Source of the DNA: Callorhinus ursinus
Lineage: Eukaryota > Chordata > Mammalia > Carnivora > Otariidae
DNA: 64,000 nucleotides
Assembly (NCBI RefSeq): GCF_003265705.1
Contig: NW_020312827.1
Location: 16,244,182 to 16,308,181, forward strand
Reading direction: 5' to 3'
In this document: positions 55,121 through 64,000 of the stretch, piece by piece
How positions within the stretch are numbered: position 1 is the stretch's first letter
How the letters are laid out: each line of letters starts with the position of its first letter
Position numbers and translations under genes: made by a program
The notes under the pieces: generated by a model
Told to the model about the DNA's origin: nothing
Database searches by the model: none
Seen by the model: only the letters and a program-made list of their open reading frames with translations

Positions 55121-57769
55121 AAAATGACCTGAAACAAATATAGCAACTTGGTGAAACATGTTAAATCTCTACGGTGGGTAGGTGTCAGTGTAGTACTCTC
55201 ATGTATTTTCCATGTTTTAAGTATTTTTGTAATAGCATGGTTCAACCCACACGAATGAATCACTAAGAGTATTTCAATTGATAAAACACAAATTCTACTC
55301 ATTAATTTTTAATGTGTTCAAAATGGCTAAATTGGATGCTCTATTATAGAAACCACCAGAGTAATCTATATTTTAGCATATTTGGTCAAACACATGGTAA
55401 TTATTTTGGGGTTTACTGATTCTCCCCTTTACAGAACAGCCATGAGAATTCCAAGAGTCCAATTAAATCCCAAGGGTAAATAAATGCATATACACGAAAA
55501 AAAACATGGCAGACATTTCTGGCTCTAATTTTAACACACTAACTTGGCTACTTACAAATTCAGAGGGGGAAAAAGGCAGTTAAAAAAAGCTGACAAACAA
55601 CTTGTAAACAACTAGTATTAAAAATTCACAAATACACCAAAAATTCCATCACATTTAGATGCTTTGTTTTTGTTTTTGTATTTTGTTTTTGTGTTTGTTT
55701 GTATGTTTTGCTCCAAAAAGCAAAATCTAGTCTGCATCAAATTAGTCAACTTCTTATTCCTGACAACTACAGCAACAAAGAATGCTAATGCATGATATTC
55801 AAATAATTCCTCTACTTTTCTAAGCATACGCTCAATCTAGTTTCTGATGGAAATTAATGGGTGTTTAAGTAGATAGACAAAAGAATATTGCAGTGGTTTA
55901 CCTTTGCTTAAAAATTAGCTTACCAATAGAAAGGTTGACCCATGTGGGAGAGACCCACAGACCTAAATAATTGCTTTTTGTAGCATTTAATAAGAATGCA
56001 AACATCTATTGATTTCCTGATAATTAGATATTAGTAACTATTCCACATATAGGGAAGTGGTAAGCAACCAGCCCAAGTTGCTTAGAAAGTCCATGATCTA
56101 TATTTTATCATAATAATATCAGACTCAACGTTTTAAGTTACTGTATGTCCTGAAATATAGTATGCTGTGGCAGAAAAAACAGGCCTTCTTAGTCCCTTTT
56201 TATTATCAATGTAAAAAACCTTTTCTTAAAAATAATAAAATGTGCAAAATGATAAGTCTCCTATGAGCTATGGGAGAACTTAGTATATAAGTACTAGCTA
56301 AAAATAAGAATGGGGCCAAGATCACAATCCAAAAAAAAAAAAAAAGTTAAATTTAAAGAAATGAAAATCTATAGCCAGAAATTGGAAATTATCAATGAGA
56401 ATTTTACAAGTATGTTAGTTCAATCAAGTAGGGTAGCATGGAAAATAGCATTAGTTTATATACATGTAGTTCTATAGCAACAGCAACTTTTGTGTATTTG
56501 AAAAATGCAATATAGATGCATAATATAGGCATATATAAGGATGGAGAAAAAAATCAGCAACTGTTGTAATTATTCGTTTTCAAAAGACATTCAATTACAA
56601 AATTAAGGACATAAAACCAAACATTTCAAAACAAGCTATAAAAAATGGTTAAACTTTACATAAATTAAGAAAAATGAACACATATAAAATAAGCATACAT
56701 TATTCAATTGTACTTAACACATTTGTGAAAGAAAAAAAAATACCGCCTTATAATAATTCAGTGATTTTCTTCTACTTAAACTAGTCTTATGAAATTTCTA
56801 CAGAAAAGATTCTTTCATTGCGGTTAATAGAAAGGAAGAATTAGTGTGTGGTTTCATGTGGAAAAAATAAACCAATGGGTTTTAGAAAAGAGGTAAGAAG
56901 AACCTGAAGTGAGTTGGCTGTGCTTACATTAAGAAATACATGCTAAACCTCACAAATGTTTTCATTTTATATCAATTAATTTTATGACCCAGAAAACATG
57001 TCATATTATTTTATAGATTATGCAATTACTAGTATTGGATTGATAATATTCACCCATAAATATCAGAGTAACTAATTAAACTGAGTGGAGAAGGAGTGGG
57101 TATAAAGATATATGTGTGTATGTAATATGTAATAAACTATGTACTGAAAAATTCAGCTTTGATTTATAACAAGTATAGTTTTGATAAAGTACTATAAAAT
57201 ATAGTTTTATTTTGCAATCAGGAACACTTTTCATTTCTTGTAATTTTGCTCTTCACATCAACTTTCCCCTGGGACTTAAATATTTCTTTATACATTTCTT
57301 ATTTATGCACAAAAGTCAAATTCACACCTCATGGAGGTATTTCATTTTAAGTGAAAATGTTTACATAAGTCTAAAAGGTAGAAAGTTTATAAAATAAGCA
57401 TCGTATTGGATGATTGAGATTGAAGTGCTTCAGGTAAGAATCTCAGAGAAAAAATATTTATTCCCAAATTATTACAACAAATGTTATTTCTAGGATAAGC
57501 TGCTTCTGGTCCTGTGTCCTATCTGAAAGACAAACCAGTTTTACTATGGCAAGGCTGCTGTCCAGATGGATTGAAACAGAGAGGATATCAAAACTTTTCC
57601 AAAATGTGACTAAAATTGTTTAAAATAATCTTGGGAAGGTGTCAACATGAATAGTCAGTAATATTGTCTAGGAAGCATCTCATTCTATTTTTCTAGAACT
57701 TCTTACCTTTTGTTTTCAGCTAAAGAAGTTAATGTGTAGTGTCCTGAAAAGATAGCTGGCCTGAGTCAC
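55121..57769. other. Repeat-poor intergenic sequence
   Basis: After the L1 end I recognise no interspersed repeat. A GT-rich (TTTTTG)n-like tract lies at 55663-55710 and an A-run at 56331-56345. The minus frame 55618-55827 spans the GT-rich tract and is an artefact. The frame at 57212-57397 has no domain. Confidence 0.45.
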
Positions 57770-57905
57770 TGAACTAGTTCTAGTATCAGCTCTGAGTTTA
57801 CTATGTGACTTCAAACAGGTTCCAAAGCTGTCCTCGAGCTATTTCCTCATGTCTCAAGAAGTGACTAGTAGGTTTCTCTCTGTTCAAAAATTCTCTTATT
57901 CTAAG
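57770..57905 (+). mobile_element. MIR SINE
   Basis: 'AACTAGTTCTAGTATCAGCTCTGAGTTTACTATGTGACTTCAAACAGGTTCC ... CTATTTCCTCATGTC' follows the MIR 5' two-thirds (…ctggttctagtcccagctctgccac…ctgtgtgaccttgggcaagtcac…tttcctcatctg). Confidence 0.65.
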
Positions 57906-59785
57906 TCTGCAGAAATGTTGTGATCTAGTTGTGTGTATGGACCACTCCTTACGGTGTTAATCTCAGAGGGAATATCATGGTACACACCAGAGGTGAGAAC
58001 CTATCAAGATAGATTTTGTGTTTTTTATCTCAATATATATATGCGTTTCACAACCACCATACGTAATGCTCAATTCCATGATATCAGAGTTTCAGGAGAG
58101 ACAAGCCAATAGATTTAATTAAAATGGGTTTTAATCTGCATGGAACCAACTATAACCTAGATAGGGCCACTTAAGCACTTCAAATCCATTATTTGCTTAA
58201 AACAAGCAAATAAGAAGCAAGTTCTGTTTAATTGTAAAGGTTTCAAATAGGGCAAACAAAACAGTGCATGTGAACATATTCTGAAAAACATAAGGTACAA
58301 TAACAATTCAAGTTATTATGATGAAATCACAATGTTACAGTTTCTTGGTGAATGTTCCCAAGGAAAAATGATCAGGATTAATCTGAGTGTCACCAATTGT
58401 ACATGATGCCAAAACATGAAGTTGTTCCTACATATATTTACAAATATCCAGATGTTTAGAGTTATTCAGGCACATTATTGATTTTTTAAACAAAGTAATC
58501 TGGATATGTTGGCAATATTGGCAATTTTATTCCATGCTGAGCCTGTACTTTATCCCTTAATGTGGTTCAGATGTTTCCAAGTGTTAACACATTCACTGAA
58601 TTACACACGCATAGTTAATGAAAATATTATGAACCCATAAATATAGCAAGTCAAACTAGCACTTTCTTCTCCTAGCCCCTTTTTTCAAATCAAGAATGGT
58701 GAAGCACAACCAGTTAATCTAACATGTGTATGAATGTGGTGTGGTAGAGTCTCGCAATGGCCAACTCAGGGCATAGCTAACAGCTCTTGGTTTAATGGCC
58801 CCCAGCCTGAATAGATTTCTTGATTTGGATCACCAGAGATAGCATGAAAAGTCCCTTTGTTGAGTTTTAGTTTTTCTTGGCTTTCAGTAGCACAGCATGA
58901 GAGGGATAAGATTTGGCACTGTGTATCTAAGCTGTCATTTGGAAATTTCAGATTTGGATTCTCTTCCCAGCATTTAGACTTCTTAATTCAAACCATTCTA
59001 TACTCCCTGAGCAATGGTGCTGTATCCTCCTGCAGAGAAGGAAAAAGTGACTCCAATATGTCACCTGGCTCACCATGTCACCTCAATATTCTTGATGATA
59101 TTAATGGGGTTTTCAATGACAGTATTATGGAGTGTTTCAAAGTGCCAATGAGTCCTATTAATATTCTATGACTAAAAATTGTACTGGTCTCTATTATTTT
59201 TAATGAATTAAAATTAATCATTAAAGTATTTCAGACATATTAAGCCCTCTCTGGCTACTAAATTTCCACGATATGTAGGACTGTTCACCAGAAAAATCAT
59301 TAAAGTTCTAAAGAATATGTTTCTTTGTCCACTGGAAAATATAATCAAATTATATTCCTGAAATTTTGCTACTCAGTTCTATCAAGGAAGTATGTTGTAT
59401 GTTAAAATAATAACAAATGAAAAAAAATAACAAAAAGAAACAACTTTAGTCAAGAGAATGTCTCTACCTCTAAATTTTTCTTCTGCCAATGACAACTTCT
59501 TCTTTCCCAATATTACAATATTGCAATGGTGTTACAAGTATGCACAGTCCACATTTTATTTTTTATTTTACTTTATTATATAAGATGCCTACAGAAAAAA
59601 ATGTAGAAATCAAAAGTATATGGCTCCAAGAATTTCTTAACGTGAACATCTTTATAAACAGCACTAAGACTAAAAACAAATAGAACATTGCAGAGCTCTA
59701 GAGAACATTTTGTGCCCTGTCCAGGATATTACCTAGCTGCAAATGTAACTGTTACCTTCATTTCTATCATAAATTAATTTTAAAT
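57906..59785. other. Repeat-poor intergenic sequence
   Basis: No recognised repeat. The plus frame at 58857-59171 (104 codons) is the longest here but contains no known domain and lacks any visible exon framework, so I do not call it. Confidence 0.45.
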
Positions 59786-59992
59786 AATTTTTAATATTTA
59801 TTTATTTGAGAGAGAGATCAAGAAAGACTGCATGGGTCGGGGGTAGAGGCAGAGGGCCAAGGAGAGAATCTCAAAAAGACTACCCACTGAGCATGGAGAC
59901 GAATGCAGGGCTTGATCCCATGACCCTGAGATCATGACCTGAACTAAAATAAAGAATCAGATGCTTAACCAACTGAGCCACCCAGGTGCCCC
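59786..59992 (-). mobile_element. Older CAN-SINE
   Basis: Minus-strand copy: AATATTTATTTATTTGAGAGAGAG, CCACTGAGCATGGAGAC, TTGATCCCATGACCCTGAGATCATGACC and GAGCCACCCAGGTGCCCC. Diverged older type, inserted beside L1M sequence. Confidence 0.95.
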
Positions 59993-60545
59993 GAGTTTTA
60001 ACTATTTTTGACCTTGACAGAACGTACACTTTTGTGACTGACTTCTTCAGCTCAATATTATGTTTGTGCCATTTCTGCAAATTTATCACTATAGTTCATT
60101 TTCATTATTACAGAGTATACTCACTATGGACATACCATGAATGAATCAGTCTGATGGATATTTGAATGGTTTCCAGTTTGTGACTACTGTAAAGGGTGCT
60201 GCTATGATCCTTTGTGCATGCATCTCTGGTAAGTATGGATACACATATAAACATGACTAGACTTAGATGTGGAATTGGTAAGGATTAGGATATGCACATA
60301 TTCAGCTTTAGCAGGTAATGCCAAATGTTTTTCCAAAGTGGTTATACCAAGTTGTATCCACACCAGCAAAATAAAAGAGTTGTAGTTAATCTAGTTGATC
60401 TTACATTCAACTGAAATATATCTATGTGGTTCGATTTGCTTTTCTCTAATAACTAAAGGATGTGATCATTTTTCTATGTATTTGTTGTCCTTTTGATCAC
60501 CTCTTAAAAAGTCCCTGTTCAAGTTTTTTCTCCTATTTTTTGAAC
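59993..60545 (-). mobile_element. L1M ORF2 end, minus strand
   Basis: ACTTTTGTGACTGACTTCTTCAGCTCAATATTATG, GATGGATATTTGAATGGTTTCCAGTTTGTGAC, ATGCCAAATGTTTTTCCAAAGTGGTTATACC and ACACCAGCAAAATAAAAGAG are L1M landmarks on the minus strand. Broken frames. Confidence 0.82.
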
Positions 60546-60559
60546 TAAATATGATATGT

Positions 60560-60855
60560 TGTATCCACAGATAAGCATTTAAATAAAATTGTACATACAA
60601 CTCAAACAACTTTTAAAGATAAGCTTAGCTTATTTATTCAACCATCATCAGTTATGAGTCAAGAAGCAAAATATTATCAGCACCTCTTTCATCATCTCCT
60701 AGTCACAACCAACCCTCAACAATAATTGCTATTCTGACAGTTAGTAGAAATTACTTTTGCCTTTAAAAAATTTATGTAAGTAGAATTACACTCTATGTAC
60801 TCTTTTGTGTCTGGCTTCTTTGATCAACATTATATATGATGGCTTTAAAATAAAT
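60560..60855 (-). mobile_element. Second L1M 3' fragment, minus strand
   Basis: AATTGCTATTCTGACAGTTAG, TATGTAAGTAGAATTACACTC and TATGTACTCTTTTGTGTCTGGCTTCTTTGATCAACATTATA match the same L1M region as the start of the preceding fragment. The two pieces overlap in consensus terms and must be separate copies or a rearrangement. Confidence 0.65.
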
Positions 60856-60859
60856 CCAC

Positions 60860-61085
60860 AAATTCTTTGTTATTCCTCCCTTGAGAAGGTGGAGCATAAA
60901 TTCCCTACCTTTGAGTGTGAGAGTGTAAGGTGGACTTAGTGACTGACTTTTAATAATAGAATAGAGAAGTTATAGTTTTAGCCATCAGAAAAGCACTACA
61001 TATTTATTCACACACTTACCATTTTTAATCTGTTTATTTGTAAACTACTCCATGTAACCTACAAGGTGGTGCCTCTCTCTTGCTC
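60860..61085 (+). repeat. Possible MLT1-like LTR 5' part
   Basis: 'CCTCCCTTGAGAAGGTGGAGCATAAATTCCCTACC ... GTGACTGACTTTTAATAATAGAATAGAGAAG' resembles the 5' half of an old MaLR-like LTR (cctcccattgagaggtgg … cttgtgacttgctttgaccaatagaatg). Weak. Confidence 0.35.
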
Positions 61086-61089
61086 TGCC

Positions 61090-62397
61090 AAAATTATATC
61101 AGAAAAGGTTTTGATTTAAAAAAAAACTGTCATCATACAAAGAACTAGTAAGACCTCAAACTGAAAAAAATAAGATAAGCTATGTCAACATTGAGATGAC
61201 ACAGATATCTGAACTGACAAAGATTTTAAAGCAGTCATCATAAAAATGTGTTAACATGCAATTACATACTTGAAAAAAATGAAAAAATAAAAAGGATCAG
61301 CAAATAAATAGAAAGTCTCACCTAAGAAATAAAAGATATATGAGGTACCAAATGGAAATGTTAGAACAAAAACTACAACTGAAATAAACTTAAAAAAAAT
61401 CTCAAGAAATGGCTGAATAGCAGCATGAGGTGACAGAGGAAATGATCAGTGAACTTGAAAATGAAACAACAGAAATTACTCAATATGAACACCAGAGAGA
61501 AAATAGTCTGAAAAAAATAATGAACAGAGCCTCAAGTACCTGTCAGACTATAACAAAAGATCTAACATGTGGTTATCAAAGAGCCAGAAGAGAAGAAAAA
61601 ATGATTGAAAACTTCTCAAACTTGGCAAAAGATATAAACCTACAGATTCAAAAAGTTAAGGAACCACAAACAGGATAAACCACCAAAAATTCACATCAAG
61701 ATACAGTTACAGTCAAGCTTCTGAAACTAAAGAAAAAACCCTGAAGGCAGTGAGAAAGACATTTTATCTACAGGGAAAAAATAAATTCAAAATAACAGTG
61801 GATTTCTCATCAGAAATCATGGCTGCTAGAAAAAAAAACAATAGAAAATTCTTCAACTGTTGAAAGAAAAATCCTATCAACTCATAATCCTGTATCCCAG
61901 AAAAATATCCTCAGGAATGGAGAGGAAATCACAGTACTTTTAGAAAAAGGAAAAAGAAGAGATTTGTCACAAATAGATGAACCAATAAGGAATGGCTAAC
62001 GAAAGTTCTCTGAACAGAAAGGAAACAATAAAGGAAAGAATCTCAGAATATCAGAAAGGAAAGAAGAACATAGTCAGCAAACATATGAATAAATGAGATT
62101 TTCCTTTTCTTCCCAATTTTTCTAAATTATCATTAAGGATTGAAACAAAAATCATAACTCTGATAAGTTTCTAAATGTATGTAGAAGAAATATTAAGACA
62201 GTTATATTATTAAGGAGAAGGGTAAAGGGAAATAAAGTGAGGTAAGGTGTCTACACTTTACTTGAAGTGCTAAAATAATGACACTTAAAAACTGTTATGA
62301 GTTATATGTATTATATATATGTGACATATACATATATATAATATGTAACATATATGTGATACCCAGAGCAATCACTGAAAAATCTATATAAAGTGAT
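61090..62397 (+). mobile_element. L1M 5' region / ORF1-side fragment
   Basis: GGCAGTGAGAAAGACATTTTATC, GATTTCTCATCAGAAATCATGGC, AATCCTATCAACTCATAATCCTGTATCCC, GGAGAAGGGTAAAGGGAAATAAAGTGAGG and ATACCCAGAGCAATCACTG follow the 5' region found in older L1M subfamilies. The 82-codon frame at 61430-61678, rich in Glu and Lys, is a remnant within it and not a host gene. Confidence 0.65.
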
Positions 62398-62806
62398 TGT
62401 TATGGGTAGAACTGTGTTCTCTCCCAAAAAGATATGTTGGTATTCTAACCTGCTGTACTTCAAAATGTGATCTATTTAGAGATAAGGTCTTACAGAGATA
62501 ATCAAGTTAAAATAGGTCCATTAGTGTGAGCCTTAATTGAATATGACAGCTGTCCTTATAAAAAAGGGAAATTTGGCCACAGATACCCATAGAGGGGAGA
62601 TAATGGAAGGAACAGAGGGAGAAGATGACTATTTACAAGCCAAGGAGAAAGGCCAAGAACAAATTCTTCCCCTTCTGTCCTTAGAAGGAACCAACCCTGC
62701 ATACACCTTGAATTTGGACTTCTAGCCTCCAGAACAGTGAGACAACATTTTTCTGTTTAAGTTTCCTAGTTTATAGTCTTTCACTGTGGCAGCCAGAGAT
62801 AATTCA
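62398..62806 (+). mobile_element. MaLR-like LTR inserted in L1M
   Basis: GTAGAACTGTGTTCTCTCCC, AAAGATATGTTGGTATTCTAACC, GTCTTACAGAGATAATCAAGTTAAAATAGG, GCTGTCCTTATAAAAAAGGG, GGAACCAACCCTGC and TTGGACTTCTAGCCTCCAGAACAGTGAGACAAC give a complete old LTR. GTGAT before and GTGCC after could be a decayed 5-base duplication. L1M sequence continues on both sides. The open frame at 62537-62725 lies inside it. Confidence 0.75.
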
Positions 62807-62811
62807 GTGCC

Positions 62812-63295
62812 ACACTAAAAAATACTAAAGACATGAAAAGGAAATTCTAAAAGAAATGTTCAATTAATGTAATCCATCATATGAACAAGTTAAAGAAGAA
62901 AAATCGCACGAGCCTCGTGAATTTTGTCGGAAAAGTATTTCACAGAATTCAGCACCCATTCGTGAGAAAAATTTTCTCTGTTGATTGTTTCCTCTTTTCA
63001 GTATAGTACTGAAGTCCCAGTCAAAGCAATTAGACAAAAAACAACAAAAAAAGAAAGCATGAAAAAAAAGAAAGAGAGAGAAGACAAAGATATCCAAATT
63101 GAAAGGATGATGTGAAATTCTTTCTATTTGCAGATGACATGATCTTGTATGTAGAGAGACCCTTAAGACTCCCATAATGTCAAAAGCACAAGCAACAAAA
63201 GCAAAAAAAAAAAAAAGATAAGTGGGACTACCTCAAACTAAGAAGTTCATGCACAGGAAGCAATCAAAAGACATTAAAGACAGCCATTTTTTCTA
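62812..63295 (+). mobile_element. L1M continuation and ORF2 fragments
   Basis: AAGGAAATTCTAAAAGAAATGTTCAA continues the 5' region after the LTR. Then ORF2 pieces appear: 'GTATTTCACAGAATTCAGCACCCATTC' (motif A surroundings), 'CTATTTGCAGATGACATGATCTTGTATG' (ADD box, about 63125-63152) and 'AAGTGGGACTACCTCAAACTAAG'. They are joined by internal losses. The minus-strand frame at 62864-63175 is the complement of this ORF2 and not a gene. Confidence 0.75.
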
Positions 63296-63334
63296 AAGAA
63301 ATTATTATTATTATTTTAATTCTTAACGTTTGGG

Positions 63335-63425
63335 ATATATGTATCTATATCTTTATCTATATGTATCTATAGTTTATATACAGATATTTAGATATAGATA
63401 TCTATAGTTTCATTATAGAGTATAT
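63335..63425. repeat. (TATC)n-like AT microsatellite
   Basis: Degenerate TATCTATA/TATAGATA units on both strands, able to fold back on themselves. Confidence 0.8.
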
Positions 63426-64000
63426 TTTCATAGAGAATGCCATTTACTTAAGTTCTCATATTATCTTAAAAAATACTTATTTTGCCTTCACATAGGAAGG
63501 GAATTCTCAAAGACTACAGAGTAATTATCCATGTGTCTTAAGTCAGAATTCCTGGAGCAGAGTTTGAGGCTGCAATTCCTCTCTATATGATTGATTCAGG
63601 GGGTGCTCTTAGATTCAACCTTGATAGGAGCAAAAACAGTTGGGCAGGACACAGAGAATTCACACATGAATGTGGTTTCAGCTGAAGTCAGCCTTGAGTC
63701 TGATCCTGCAGGGAGATTTGGAGCTAAAAGTTTATAGCAAGTGATTTTTTTTTTGTTTTTGTTTTTGTTTTTTTTTTGAGGAAGAGGGGAGAGGTTTTGT
63801 GCCCCGTGTGCGATACCTTTAATAATGCAAAAGAGCTCCTATGGGGAATGTTGTAGATGTCAATCAATGAGCCATTAGCCAAAACGCCTATAGTTGCTAG
63901 GGATGAGAGCCATATCTAAGTGATAAAAGGGATCTCAGAAAGTCTGAGCAGACATCAACAATATCTACCAAAACAAAATTATATATGACATGCATGAACT
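63426..64000. other. Intergenic sequence to window end
   Basis: No named repeat or exon. A T-rich (TTTTTG)n tract lies at about 63747-63778. Confidence 0.5.

Noticed and set aside
61430..61678. 82-codon Glu/Lys-rich frame that looks coiled-coil-like
   Set aside because: Surrounding DNA follows an L1M 5' region on both sides, so it is an element remnant and not a host gene.
1..64000. CRISPR array, operon or prokaryotic mobile system
   Set aside because: Dense mammalian SINEs, L1, L2, MIR, MaLR and Tigger elements, microsatellites and the lack of coding density show this is mammalian nuclear DNA. No evenly spaced direct repeats occur.

Overview
The window is nuclear, non-coding DNA from a mammal, almost certainly a caniform carnivoran of the arctoid group (bear, seal or weasel relatives) and not a dog. 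The main evidence is about twenty tRNA-Lys-derived CAN-SINEs, on both strands. They have the head GGCGCCTGGGTGGCTCAGT, a CT-rich body and a TCAAATAAATAAATAAAATCT tail, without the dog-type SINEC_Cf head. LINE-1 3' ends of carnivore type support this. The DNA is AT-rich. I find no host protein-coding exon, functional RNA gene, bacterial gene or CRISPR array. Every open frame I examined is short and either falls in a repeat or has no recognisable domain. I read the window as intergenic or deep intronic sequence.

Layout. 1-11 kb: an old L2 copy, an L1-like 3' end, MIRs, an old LTR split by a SINE, and two SINEs with clear target-site duplications. 11-18 kb: a decayed L1M ORF2 split by a SINE, two minus-strand L1M 3' ends, an L2 copy interrupted by a second L2, and a MIR. 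18-23 kb: mostly unassigned sequence with a few MIR/L2 pieces and one SINE. 23.6-26.4 kb: an ERVL-MaLR provirus carrying a SINE and a truncated Tigger1 DNA transposon, with a deletion joining the Tigger1 to the 3' LTR. 28-36.6 kb: SINEs, a plus-strand L1 3' end hit by a SINE, MIRs, a solo MaLR LTR and an L2 hit by an old tRNA-Lys SINE. 36.6-39.6 kb: little recognisable repeat. 40-44.5 kb: a SINE pair, two more SINEs and an L1M 3' UTR. 44.7-49.6 kb: a minus-strand carnivore L1 3' end, a plus-strand L1M, a tiny tRNA-Lys-like insertion with perfect 19-bp flanking repeats, two SINEs and a MIR. 52.4-55.1 kb: an L1M 3' end followed by a younger carnivore L1 with two internal deletions and a SINE. 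55.1-59.8 kb: almost repeat-free. 59.8-64 kb: an old SINE, L1M pieces, and a MaLR-like LTR inserted in an L1M.

Nothing here forms a pathway. The interest lies in insertion history: nested elements with clear relative ages, microsatellites that grew at the same point in separate L1 copies, and the tailless tRNA-Lys 5'-half insertion at 48045-48081, which is the most unusual object in the window. All repeat names are by eye from remembered consensus patterns. No database search was run, so subfamily names are deliberately broad and edges of old elements are approximate.
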